A DNA stretch of 64,000 nt from Propionimicrobium sp963511305 (lineage in GTDB: Bacteria > Actinomycetota > Actinomycetes > Propionibacteriales > Propionibacteriaceae). This document shows, one piece after another, positions 54,395 through 62,831 of the stretch (within the stretch, counting starts at the first letter, position 1; each line of letters starts with the position of its first letter). The stretch covers positions 62,001 to 126,000 of the forward strand of contig CAUPIJ010000001.1 in NCBI GenBank assembly GCA_963511305.1. The letters are read 5' to 3'. The notes beneath the pieces are model-generated. The model was not told the DNA's origin, ran no database searches, and saw only the letters and a program-made list of their open reading frames with translations. Position numbers and translations under genes: made by a program.

Positions 54395-56365
54395 AAGAAA
54401 AACATTGGATTCGGCCGCATCCCCATTGGCCAGGTGGAGCCTGTGATTGAACACGGCGCTTACCCCTCAAAAGCAACAGTAAATGAAGCGATTCCGCTGC
54501 GCGCTCGCATTATTCGCGAAGGCCATGACAAGGTGGCTGCTGACGTAATCCTGATCTCGCCCAGCGGCAAGGAAATCCGCCAGCCGCTGCCACAGGTTTG
54601 GCCTGCCGGCTTGGATATTTTCGAAGCCTGGGTTCGCCTTGACGAAATGGGCGAGTGGAGCTTTTACGTCGAAGCCTACGGTGACGTATGGCACACATGG
54701 CACCACAACGCAGAGGTCAAACTGCCACTCGGACAGGACGTCGAGCTGGTCTGCATGGAAGGCGAAGAGATTTTCGCCCCGGCCGCAAAGAACGCTAAGA
54801 AGGCTGGCGACAACGATGCCGCGAAGCTGATCAGCGACGTTGCTGACCAGCTCAAGCCAGAAAACGACAACAACAAGATGGCTGAGCTCATCGACGGCAA
54901 GGAGTTGAACGAGGCCATGAGCCTCTACGCTCCTCGCGACTTCCCTACTCAGAGCGACAAGTACCCCATTCTCGTCGAGCGTGAACGCGCGCTATACGGC
55001 AGCTGGTATGAGTTCTTCCCTCGCTCGCAGGGTGCCTATCAGGACGAGAACGGCAAGTGGCATTCGGGCACCTTCAAGGAGTCCGAGAAGATGCTTGAGC
55101 GCGTCGCGGATCTGAAGTTCGACGTCGCCTACATAACGCCGATTCACCCGGTTGGTTCCGCATTCAAGAAGGGCCCGAATAACTCTCTCGAGGCCAGCGA
55201 AGAAGATCCCGGTTCGCCGTGGGCAATCGGCTCTCCGGACGGCGGGCATGACGCCGTCCACCCCGATCTGGGCACCATCGAGGATTTCGATTCCTTCACC
55301 GCCAAAGCAAAGTCGCTTGGCCTGGAGGTTGCCCTGGACTTCGCGCTGCAGTGCTCCCCCGATCACCCGTGGGTCAAGGAGCACCCGGAGTGGTTCACGA
55401 TTCGTCCCGACGGCACCATCGCATATGCAGAGAACCCGCCGAAGAAGTATCAGGACATCTACCCGATCAACTTCGACAAAGACCCGGAGGGCATCTTCAA
55501 GGAAGTTCTTCGCCTGGTTCGCTTCTGGATTGATCACGGCGTCACCATCTTCCGCGTGGATAACCCGCACACCAAGCCGCTGCTGTTCTGGGAGAAGCTG
55601 ATCGCGGAGGTCAACCGCACTAATCCTGAGATTATTTTCCTGGCCGAGGCGTTCAGCCGCCCGGTCGTGATGGGCAACCTCGGCAAGGTCGGCTTCCAGC
55701 AGAGCTACACCTACTTCACGTGGCGTACCTCGAAGAAGGAGCTCGGCAGCTACCTCATGGAGATCGCCACCGAGACCGCCGACTATATGCGTCCCAACAT
55801 GTTCGTCAACACCCCGGACATCAACCCGTGGCAGGTGCGTTCGGGCAAGCCGGCGTCCTTCGCGATCCGAATGATCCTGGCGGCCACGATGTCGCCGACG
55901 TGGGGCGTCTACTCCGGCTTTGAGCTTTTCGAGCATAAGCCGTACCGCCCGGAGATGGAGGTCTATGACCACTCCGAGAAGTACGAGTACCGCCCGCGCG
56001 ACTTCGAGGCTCAGCCCAACCTGAACTCGCTAATGCGCAAGCTAAACGAGATCAGGCGCGAGCAGCCGGCCCTCCAGCAACTTCGCCAGGTGAAGCTGCT
56101 GGAGACCACCAACGACGATCTGTTCGCATTCATCAAGAAGGAAGGCGACAACGAGGTAATCGTGGTCGTCAGCCTCAACTTCAACGAGCCGGTTTCCGGC
56201 GAAGTTAATATTCCAGAACGAGCAATGGAGCTTGCAGACAACGAACTGTTTGGCGTTCACGACGAACTGACCGGCAGAAACTTCGTCTGGGGCAGAAAGA
56301 ATTACGTTGCTCTTGACCCATCGACTCCCGCTCACATCATGACTGTGAAACGGACGATTAAGTAA
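54392..56365 (+). CDS. glgE: Alpha-1,4-glucan:maltose-1-phosphate maltosyltransferase GlgE
   Basis: GH13_3 enzyme that extends alpha-1,4-glucans with maltosyl units from maltose-1-phosphate. It has 657 residues. An N-terminal beta-sandwich with VEPVIEHGAYPSKATVNE is followed by an insert with helical spacer (about residues 130-170) and the barrel. Catalytic regions are LDFALQCSPDHPW, IFRVDNPHTKP with the nucleophile Asp, FLAEAF with the acid/base Glu, and FVNTPDI. The start is GTG. It sits between glgX and glgB; TreS and the maltokinase Pep2, the usual makers of maltose-1-phosphate, are not here. Confidence 0.95.
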   Translation: MKKNIGFGRIPIGQVEPVIEHGAYPSKATVNEAIPLRARIIREGHDKVAADVILISPSGKEIRQPLPQVWPAGLDIFEAWVRLDEMGEWSFYVEAYGDVWHTWHHNAEVKLPLGQDVELVCMEGEEIFAPAAKNAKKAGDNDAAKLISDVADQLKPENDNNKMAELIDGKELNEAMSLYAPRDFPTQSDKYPILVERERALYGSWYEFFPRSQGAYQDENGKWHSGTFKESEKMLERVADLKFDVAYITPIHPVGSAFKKGPNNSLEASEEDPGSPWAIGSPDGGHDAVHPDLGTIEDFDSFTAKAKSLGLEVALDFALQCSPDHPWVKEHPEWFTIRPDGTIAYAENPPKKYQDIYPINFDKDPEGIFKEVLRLVRFWIDHGVTIFRVDNPHTKPLLFWEKLIAEVNRTNPEIIFLAEAFSRPVVMGNLGKVGFQQSYTYFTWRTSKKELGSYLMEIATETADYMRPNMFVNTPDINPWQVRSGKPASFAIRMILAATMSPTWGVYSGFELFEHKPYRPEMEVYDHSEKYEYRPRDFEAQPNLNSLMRKLNEIRREQPALQQLRQVKLLETTNDDLFAFIKKEGDNEVIVVVSLNFNEPVSGEVNIPERAMELADNELFGVHDELTGRNFVWGRKNYVALDPSTPAHIMTVKRTIK

Positions 56366-56384
56366 TCGGAAGGAAACCACAGAA

Positions 56385-58277
56385 ATGCATAACAAATTTG
56401 GCAATTTGACCGGCTGGGACTTCGAGGGTTTCCACAGCGGCGGCGACACCGAGGCCTGGCGCAGGCTCGGCTCCCATGTCGTCACCGTCCACGATGACGA
56501 GCGCGGCGATCTTCGCGGCACCCGCTTCACAGTTTGGGCGCCTAACGCTCAGCGCGTCCAGGTCATCGGCGATTTCAACTGGTGGCAGGGCGACGACATG
56601 GAGCTCATTCCGGGCTCTGGCGTCTGGGGCTTGTGGAAGGAAGACGTGCTCGAGGGCACTCTCTACAAGTACAAGATCCAGCACGCCGACGGCACCTGGC
56701 AGGAGAAGACTGACCCGTACGCCAGGTATGCTGAAACCCCGCCGAGCAACGCCTCGGTGGTTTGGGAAAGCGGCTACGAGTGGGGCCCGAAGGAAGACGA
56801 TTGGCTCGAGAAGCGCTCTAACACCAACGTCTACAAGAGCCAGATGTCGATTTACGAGCTTCACCTCGGCAGCTGGCGCAAGGGGCTCAGCTACCGCGAG
56901 CTAGCCGAACAGCTCCCCGAATACGTCAAGTGGCAGGGCTTCACTCACGTCGAGATGATGCCGCCGATGAGCCACCCGTACACCCCTAGCTGGGGCTACC
57001 AGGTGACGGGCTACTACGCCCCGGATGCCAGGCTCGGCACTCCGGACGATTTCCGTTACCTGATCGAGAAGCTGCACGAGGCCGGCATCGGCGTGATCAT
57101 CGACTGGGTTCCTGGACACTTCCCGAAGGACGACTGGGCCCTGGGACGCTTTGATGGCACCGCGCTCTATGAACACGCCGATCCTCGCCAGGGCGAGCAG
57201 CTCGACTGGGGCACCTACGTCTTCAACTACGGGCGCAACGAGGTCAAGTCGTTCCTGATCTCTAACGCCCTTTACTGGATCCAGGAGTTCCACGCAGACG
57301 CTCTCCGCGTCGATGCGGTGGCGTCCATGCTGTACCTCGACTACTCGCGCCCTGAGGGTGAGTGGATCCCGAACGAATTCGGCGGCCGCGAGAACCTCGA
57401 AGCCATCGACTTCCTTCGCTACGTCAACAAGCACCTCTACGAGCGCGAGCCCGGCGTGATCATGATCGCCGAGGAGTCGACTAGCTTCGGCGGCGTCAGC
57501 AAGCCCGTCGATTGGGGCGGCCTTGGCTTCGGTTTCAAGTGGAACATGGGTTGGATGAACGACACCCTGCGCTACCTGAACGAAGACCCGGTATATCGCC
57601 AGTGGCACCACAACGATCTGACGTTCGCGATGGTCTACCAGTACTCGGAGAACTTCGTTCTGCCGATCAGCCACGACGAGGTCGTCCACGGCAAGGGCTC
57701 TATGATCAACAAGATCCCGAACGACGACTGGCAGAAGTTCGCCACGCTGAAGACCTTCTACACCTACATGTGGTCTTTCCCCGGCAAGCAACTGCTGTTC
57801 ATGGGTCAGGAGTTCGCCCAGCGTTCGGAGTGGAGCGAGTCCGACAGCCTCGAATGGTGGGTTGACGGGCTTTGGGGCCACAACGGCAATAGGCAGCTGA
57901 TCCGCAAGCTGAACCAACTGCAGGCCGAGCACCCAGCCCTTTACGAGCTGGACTGCGAACCGGAAGGCTTCACCTGGATCAACGCTGACGACAACCAGCG
58001 CAACATGATCAGCTACATGCGAAGCAGCTCTGACGGCGAGCACATCGCCTGCATCATCAACTTCTCTCCCAACCCGTACGTTGGCTACCCGATCTGGCTG
58101 CCGTACGCGGGCAAGTGGACCGAGATTCTGAATACTGACGCAGCAGATTTCGATGGTCTCAACGAATACCTGAACCATGAGATCGACGCTGTGGCCGGCG
58201 ATAAGGAAGGCGATTGGGCACACACCAGCCTGACGGTTCCGCCGCTCGGAGCCATTCTGCTGAAGCATGAGGGCTAA
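56385..58277 (+). CDS. glgB: 1,4-alpha-glucan branching enzyme GlgB
   Basis: Introduces alpha-1,6 branches (GH13_9). It has 630 residues, about 100 fewer than the E. coli enzyme because the first N-terminal module is absent; one CBM48 (TRFTVWAPNAQRVQVIGDFNWW) is kept. Catalytic regions IIDWVPGHFP, ALRVDAVASMLYLDYSR, MIAEESTSF and LPISHDEVVHGKGSM are all intact. Its ATG follows glgE by 19 bp with GGAAGG upstream, so the two are coupled. Confidence 0.96.
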   Translation: MHNKFGNLTGWDFEGFHSGGDTEAWRRLGSHVVTVHDDERGDLRGTRFTVWAPNAQRVQVIGDFNWWQGDDMELIPGSGVWGLWKEDVLEGTLYKYKIQHADGTWQEKTDPYARYAETPPSNASVVWESGYEWGPKEDDWLEKRSNTNVYKSQMSIYELHLGSWRKGLSYRELAEQLPEYVKWQGFTHVEMMPPMSHPYTPSWGYQVTGYYAPDARLGTPDDFRYLIEKLHEAGIGVIIDWVPGHFPKDDWALGRFDGTALYEHADPRQGEQLDWGTYVFNYGRNEVKSFLISNALYWIQEFHADALRVDAVASMLYLDYSRPEGEWIPNEFGGRENLEAIDFLRYVNKHLYEREPGVIMIAEESTSFGGVSKPVDWGGLGFGFKWNMGWMNDTLRYLNEDPVYRQWHHNDLTFAMVYQYSENFVLPISHDEVVHGKGSMINKIPNDDWQKFATLKTFYTYMWSFPGKQLLFMGQEFAQRSEWSESDSLEWWVDGLWGHNGNRQLIRKLNQLQAEHPALYELDCEPEGFTWINADDNQRNMISYMRSSSDGEHIACIINFSPNPYVGYPIWLPYAGKWTEILNTDAADFDGLNEYLNHEIDAVAGDKEGDWAHTSLTVPPLGAILLKHEG

Positions 58278-58291
58278 CCACTAATTCAAGA

Positions 58292-58329
58292 GTTAGCGGC
58301 CTGCCAATTTGGTAGGCCGCTAACTTTTT
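58292..58329 (+). terminator. Strong intrinsic terminator after glgB
   Basis: A 14-bp stem with one G-T pair (58292-58305 with 58311-58324), loop AATTT, followed by five T. It closes the glg unit. Confidence 0.9.
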
Positions 58330-58416
58330 GGTTTCATATTTGCTTGTCACATAAAGTCTTACCGCTTTATTTGATATGACTTTCTAGTTAGCAAAAGGTT
58401 TACTAAAGGAATCTAA

Positions 58417-59760
58417 ATGCGCAATTCAAAACCTTACGTAATCGTCGTGACCGGCCTTGCGTTATTTGCCATGTTTTTCGGGGCTGGCAACCTGATCTTT
58501 CCAGTAATGATCGGCTACCAGTCGGGCACCAGCGTCATGGCAGCCATCATCGGCTTCCTGATGACGGGCGTGCTGCTTCCAGTTTTCGGCATCATCAGTT
58601 CCGCGATGGAGCCCGACAAGGTTGGAGGCGTCGCTAACCGAATCGGCGAGATACCCGGCAAGGTTTTGCTGATTGCGATCTTCCTATCCACAGGCGTCTT
58701 CTACGCGGTTCCGCGCGTTGCGGCTGTCAGCTTCGAGATTGGTGTCGCACCACTGGTCGACCAGTCGAGCCAGCAGATAGCGCTGCTGGTTTACAGCGTG
58801 ATTTTCTTCGCGCTCTGCCTGATCTTCACCTTTAATGAGAACCGAATAATCGAGAATATCGGCGGCTGGCTGACCCCGATTCTGCTGATTTTCCTGGTTA
58901 TTTTGATCGTTAACTGCGTCTTACGTCTGGCATCCAATCCTCTTGAACCAACTACCGAGTACGCGGATTCGCCGATGCTAACCGGGCTGCTGCAGGGTTA
59001 CTTCACTATGGACGCGCTTGCCGCCCTGGTCTTCGGCCTGGTAATCATCTCGTCGCTTCGCAGAAGCTGCTTCACCACTCCGAAGAAGCTCTTCAGGGCA
59101 ACCTCGCTGGCGGGCGTCATCGCGGGCGCCTGCCTGGCGCTGGTTTATCTTGGACTGACCGCCATCGGCACCAGGATCACCGACCAGACCATCGACAACG
59201 GTGCCGCCGGCCTGGCATACGCTGCGGCCAAGATGTTCGGCCGCAGCGGCCAGATCATCTTCGGCATCATCGCCTTCTTCGCCTGCCTGACCACGGCGGT
59301 TGGCCTTATCGGAGCATCAACCTCTTATTTCAAGTCAATGTTCCCGAAGGTTCCCCGCAAAACGATGCTGCTGATCCACATCGCAATCGCCCTGGTGCTC
59401 TCGAACCTGGGCCTGAACATGATCTTGAAGCTCGTTGCCCCGCTTAACCAGTTCATCTATCCGGCCGCTATCTGTCTGATCCTGCTGGCCATGGCCGACT
59501 GGCTGCTACCTGGCACATTCCACTGGACCTACCGGCTGCCCGCCTGGACTGCAGCGTTCATCGCGTTCTTCGACGCGCTCTGGACCACCGAGCTGTCCGT
59601 CTTTGAGGGCCTCGGAAACTTCCTAAATTCGCTGCCTGGCGGCCCACAACACATGGAGTGGGCGCCCTTCGCGCTGGTTGCCCTGATCATTGGTCTTGTG
59701 CTCGACGGCGTCCAAGGGCTGTTGACGAGCAAACCAAGCCCACAGCTAGCTGCTAACTAA
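58417..59760 (+). CDS. brnQ: Branched-chain amino acid carrier BrnQ (LIVCS family)
   Basis: Sodium-coupled importer of Leu, Ile and Val. It has 447 residues and about twelve membrane helices. The N-terminal FAMFFGAGNLIFPVMIGYQSG is the family signature, with YFTMDALAALVFGLVI and FFACLTTAVGLI in the middle. The ATG has AAAGGA 6 nt upstream. It is a single-gene unit bounded by terminators on both sides. The 139-bp upstream gap has TTGTCA but no convincing -10. Confidence 0.95.
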   Translation: MRNSKPYVIVVTGLALFAMFFGAGNLIFPVMIGYQSGTSVMAAIIGFLMTGVLLPVFGIISSAMEPDKVGGVANRIGEIPGKVLLIAIFLSTGVFYAVPRVAAVSFEIGVAPLVDQSSQQIALLVYSVIFFALCLIFTFNENRIIENIGGWLTPILLIFLVILIVNCVLRLASNPLEPTTEYADSPMLTGLLQGYFTMDALAALVFGLVIISSLRRSCFTTPKKLFRATSLAGVIAGACLALVYLGLTAIGTRITDQTIDNGAAGLAYAAAKMFGRSGQIIFGIIAFFACLTTAVGLIGASTSYFKSMFPKVPRKTMLLIHIAIALVLSNLGLNMILKLVAPLNQFIYPAAICLILLAMADWLLPGTFHWTYRLPAWTAAFIAFFDALWTTELSVFEGLGNFLNSLPGGPQHMEWAPFALVALIIGLVLDGVQGLLTSKPSPQLAAN

Positions 59761-59765
59761 CCGAT

Positions 59766-59797
59766 TCGGGGGTCTGGGAACAGGCCCCCGATTTCTG
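59766..59797 (+). terminator. Intrinsic terminator after brnQ
   Basis: An 11-bp stem with one T-G pair (59766-59776 with 59781-59791) and loop GGAA, followed by TTTCTGT. Confidence 0.85.
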
Positions 59798-59828
59798 TCT
59801 CGCTGCGTTACTGACTTCGGGCAGAAGC

Positions 59829-59843
59829 TATCGTTTTCGTATG
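59829..59843 (+). promoter_or_regulatory. Leaderless-type -10 element of the YciI-like gene
   Basis: TATCGT (59829-59834) lies exactly 6 bp before the ATG at 59841 and no ribosome-binding site is present. Confidence 0.5.
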
Positions 59844-60122
59844 AAGTATTACGCAGTTGAATTTGTTTACCGCGAGGATGCGGATGTCGACGCCACCCGC
59901 CCACGTCACCGCCAGTACCTGGCCGGGCTACGCGACGACTGCAAGCTCCTGGGCGCCGGTCCACTGGTCGACGGCAGGGCTAGCGCATTGCTGATCTACA
60001 AGGCTGAAGGCGAACAGGGCTGCAGGGAAATGATCGATAATGACCCGATGCAGACCGAGGGCGTGCTGAAGTCCTACACCGTCACCGAGTGGAACCCGGC
60101 AACCAGGGCATTCGACAACTAG
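59841..60122 (+). CDS. YciI-like family protein
   Basis: A 93-residue protein with the ferredoxin-like YciI fold pattern: MKYYAVEFVYREDADVDATRPRHRQYLAGL, then GPLVDGRASALLIYKAE and the C-terminal VLKSYTVTEWNP. The conserved His of the family occurs in PRHRQYL. Some relatives are dehydrochlorinases or muconolactone isomerase-like; most have no known reaction. The stop overlaps the convergent thioredoxin/TPR gene by 4 bp. Confidence 0.85.
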   Translation: MKYYAVEFVYREDADVDATRPRHRQYLAGLRDDCKLLGAGPLVDGRASALLIYKAEGEQGCREMIDNDPMQTEGVLKSYTVTEWNPATRAFDN

Positions 60123-61006
60123 AACAGCGCCAGGCTCAGCTCACGGCGGGCTCGCTTGAGGTCCTCGTTGTTGGCCGGCAGCGTCTCAAACAACTCAACT
60201 AGGCGCTGACGGATCCTCTCGCGGTCGTCTCCGAAGTTGGTACGCACCAACGCAAGGAGTCGATCGAAGGCCTCCTTGACGCGACCCGCGGCTAGCTCAA
60301 CGTCAGCCGCCACGAATGCCAGGTCGATGTCCTTGGGGTTGGCGTCGGCCTTCGTGATGCAGTCCGGGTCGACGTCAGCCGTGCGTGCCAGCAGCCCAGT
60401 CTGGGCACGACCGGCGCGTGCCTCGGCGTCATTAGGATTGGCCTCGAGCAGCTTGTCGAACTCCTTGAGCGCTGCATCGTAGTCGCCCTTGGCCAGAGCC
60501 GCATCGGCGGCCTCAAAGCGGGGATCAGTCTTGGGCTCCTCGCTTTCGGCAGCTCCGCTGGCTACCGGCTTCGCCCATCCCGCGATGCCGCTGGCCACCG
60601 CAGCCTGCTCTACCTGCTGCATCAGAGCCGAGATATCTGATTCATCTCGGGTGCCCTGGAACAGCGGCATGGCCTGGCCACCAAGCAGGGCGATAACTGT
60701 CGGAACGGCCTGAACGCGCAACGCCTGAGCGATCTGCGGATGAGCGTCAACGTCCACCTTCGCCAACAGCCACTTGCCGTCGGCCTGGTTGGCGAGCTTG
60801 GTCAGCGTGTCTACTACCCCAGCGCCCCCGGTGTCGCGAGGCGAGTACAAAACAATTATGACCGGGTATCGAACGGATTCGCCAGCCGCCCACTCGAACT
60901 CCGCTTCGGTGAGTTCCATGGCGTAGCTGGCACCGTTTGGGGCTGGCTCAGAGGAAACATTGGACAAATCAACCGCACCTGGGCGCGAAAAGTTCTTATC
61001 GGTCAT
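60119..61006 (-). CDS. Thioredoxin-fold/TPR co-chaperone-like protein (YbbN/CnoX type) without CXXC
   Basis: A 295-residue protein. Residues about 28-140 form a thioredoxin fold with YPVIIVLYSP, VDVDAHPQIAQALRVQAVPTVIALLGG and FQGTRDE, but the active-site cysteines are replaced (Ser55-Pro-Arg-Asp-Thr-Gly60). Residues about 155-295 are TPR-like helices (AALAKGDYDAALKEFDKLLEANPNDAEARAG) ending RQRLVELFETLPANNEDLKRARRELSLALF. The layout matches YbbN/CnoX, which holds unfolded clients for GroEL or DnaK. Without cysteine it cannot be a redox enzyme. It is divergent from pgm. Confidence 0.9.
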   Translation of the reverse strand: MTDKNFSRPGAVDLSNVSSEPAPNGASYAMELTEAEFEWAAGESVRYPVIIVLYSPRDTGGAGVVDTLTKLANQADGKWLLAKVDVDAHPQIAQALRVQAVPTVIALLGGQAMPLFQGTRDESDISALMQQVEQAAVASGIAGWAKPVASGAAESEEPKTDPRFEAADAALAKGDYDAALKEFDKLLEANPNDAEARAGRAQTGLLARTADVDPDCITKADANPKDIDLAFVAADVELAAGRVKEAFDRLLALVRTNFGDDRERIRQRLVELFETLPANNEDLKRARRELSLALF

Positions 61007-61019
61007 ATTGTCTATTTTG
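61004..61019 (-). promoter_or_regulatory. Leaderless-type -10 element of the thioredoxin/TPR gene
   Basis: CAAAAT (minus strand, 61014-61019) is 7 bp before the ATG; the same CAAAATAGA arrangement precedes the DUF349 gene. Confidence 0.4.
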
Positions 61020-61057
61020 TCATCTATTTCTCGATAACCAATTTCGAGAAGCTCTGG

Positions 61058-61077
61058 TTAGGCATGAAAGCGCCTAA
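61058..61077. repeat. Inverted repeat upstream of pgm
   Basis: TTAGGC and GCCTAA, perfect 6-bp arms with an 8-bp spacer, lie next to TATAAG (61079-61084), 41 bp before the pgm ATG. It could be an operator; no family is recognised. Confidence 0.35.
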
Positions 61078-61117
61078 TTATAAGAAATATTCCTGAGATG
61101 GAGGCAGAATAATAACC

Positions 61118-62752
61118 ATGGCTCATCCACGCGCCGGCAAACCGGCAGAAAAAAGCGATCTCATCGACGTTGATGCACTACTCGCTGCTTATTACGACAT
61201 AGTTCCAGACGTTTCCAATCCAGACCAGATGGTCGTTTTCGGAACCTCCGGACACCGCGGCTCGGCTTTCGATGGCGCCTTCAACGAGGCCCACATTGCC
61301 GCGATCACCGCTGCGATCATCGAATACCGTGCCCAAGAGGGCGTCACGGGCCCCCTATTCATCGCGAAGGACACCCACGGCCTGTCTTTGCCCGCCTGGA
61401 AGACCGCTATCGAGGTCTTGGTGACAGCAGGCATCGAGGTCTTCGCTGAACGCGACGATGAGTACACTCCCACTCCGGCGTTGTCTCGCGCGATCATCCG
61501 CTACAACCGCGAGCACGCGGGCGGCCCGCAGGCCGACGGCATCGTAGTGACGCCGTCCCACAACCCGCCTCGCGACGGTGGCTTCAAGTACAACCCGCCG
61601 AACGGTGGCCCTGCAGACACCGATGCAACCAGCTGGATCGCCAACCGCGCTAACGAGCTGGCACCCAACTTCAAGCAGATCAAGCGCACTCCCTACGAGC
61701 AGGCCGCCAGCAAGGTGAACCGCTACGATTACCGCAGCACCTACTGCCAGGAGCTATCCCTGGTGGTCGATATTGATAAGATCAAGGCTTCTGGCCTGCG
61801 CATCGGCGCTGATCCGATGGGTGGTGCATCGGCTCAGTACTGGCACTACATCTCCGAGAACCTGTTGCCGAACCTGACCGTGGTCAATGACGTAATCGAC
61901 CCGACCTGGTACTTCATGACGCTAGACACCGACGGCAAGATCCGCATGGACTGCAGCTCGCCGGATGCCATGGCGTCCCTGGTTCAGCAGCGCGACAAGT
62001 ACGACATCGCCACTGGCAACGACGCCGATGCCGACCGGCACGGCATCGTGACGCCAGATGGCGCCCTGATGAACCCGAACCACTACCTGGCGGTTGCAAT
62101 CGAATACCTGTTCTCGCACCGTCCGGGCTGGCCGGCAGACTGCAAGATCGGCAAAACCCTGGTCTCCAGCTCGATGATCGACAACGTGGCTCGTGAGCTC
62201 GGTCGCACGCTCGTCGAGGTTCCGGTTGGCTTCAAGTGGTTCGTCCCCGGCCTGATTTCCGGTGACTTCGGTTTCGGCGGCGAGGAGTCCGCGGGCGCTT
62301 CGTTCCTCGAGATGAACGGTAAGACCTGGACAACCGACAAGGACGGCCTGATCATGGATTTGCTGGCCAGCGAGATCACCGCTGTCACCGGCAAGACCCC
62401 GAGCCAGCGCTATCGCGAGCTAGCTGAGCAGTTCGGCGAATACTGCTACGCCCGCATCGACAGCGACGCTAACCGCGAGCAGAAGGCTCGCCTGAAGGCG
62501 CTGTCCCCTGAGGACGTCAAGGCTACTGAGCTGGCTGGCAAGGCCATTACCAACGTCTACACCAACGCACCAGGCAATGACGCCCCGATCGGCGGCATCA
62601 AGGTGACGACAGACGCTGGCTGGTTCGCTGCACGTCCGTCCGGTACTGAGGATAAATACAAGATTTATGCCGAAAGCTACGTGTCGACCGATGAGCTGAG
62701 TAAAATTCAGGATGCGGCTAAGGACGTAGTTTCCGAGGCCCTAGAAGGCTAA
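61118..62752 (+). CDS. pgm: Phosphoglucomutase (alpha-D-glucose phosphate-specific)
   Basis: Interconverts glucose-1-phosphate and glucose-6-phosphate. It has 544 residues. The active serine is in VVTPSHNPPRDGGFKYNPPNGG, the metal loop is GNDADADRHGIV, the sugar loop GGEESAGASF, and the phosphate-binding loop RPSGTEDKYKIYAESY. The ATG has GGAGG 13 nt upstream, a rather long spacing. Located 3 kb from glgB, it supplies or removes glucose-1-phosphate for glycogen. Confidence 0.97.
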   Translation: MAHPRAGKPAEKSDLIDVDALLAAYYDIVPDVSNPDQMVVFGTSGHRGSAFDGAFNEAHIAAITAAIIEYRAQEGVTGPLFIAKDTHGLSLPAWKTAIEVLVTAGIEVFAERDDEYTPTPALSRAIIRYNREHAGGPQADGIVVTPSHNPPRDGGFKYNPPNGGPADTDATSWIANRANELAPNFKQIKRTPYEQAASKVNRYDYRSTYCQELSLVVDIDKIKASGLRIGADPMGGASAQYWHYISENLLPNLTVVNDVIDPTWYFMTLDTDGKIRMDCSSPDAMASLVQQRDKYDIATGNDADADRHGIVTPDGALMNPNHYLAVAIEYLFSHRPGWPADCKIGKTLVSSSMIDNVARELGRTLVEVPVGFKWFVPGLISGDFGFGGEESAGASFLEMNGKTWTTDKDGLIMDLLASEITAVTGKTPSQRYRELAEQFGEYCYARIDSDANREQKARLKALSPEDVKATELAGKAITNVYTNAPGNDAPIGGIKVTTDAGWFAARPSGTEDKYKIYAESYVSTDELSKIQDAAKDVVSEALEG

Positions 62753-62773
62753 AGCCGTTGACGGCTAAAGTCA

Positions 62774-62802
62774 TTGAGGGCCGATTGACTAGGCTCTATA
62801 GC
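62774..62802 (+). promoter_or_regulatory. Candidate promoter of the methylmalonyl-CoA epimerase gene
   Basis: TTGAGG (62774-62779) and TATAGC (62797-62802) are 17 bp apart, giving a leader of about 23 nt with AAAGGAAG before the ATG. Confidence 0.5.
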
Positions 62803-62831
62803 AACATCACAAATAGCTGAAAGGAAGCTTC

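Noticed and set aside
56901..58268. Long open frame of about 455 codons antisense to glgB
   Set aside because: It mirrors the codon pattern of glgB, has no recognisable domain and no ribosome-binding site; glgB has all four catalytic regions.
56385..58277. glgB as truncated gene
   Set aside because: The 630-residue length reflects loss of one N-terminal module, known in other bacterial branching enzymes; all catalytic motifs are present.
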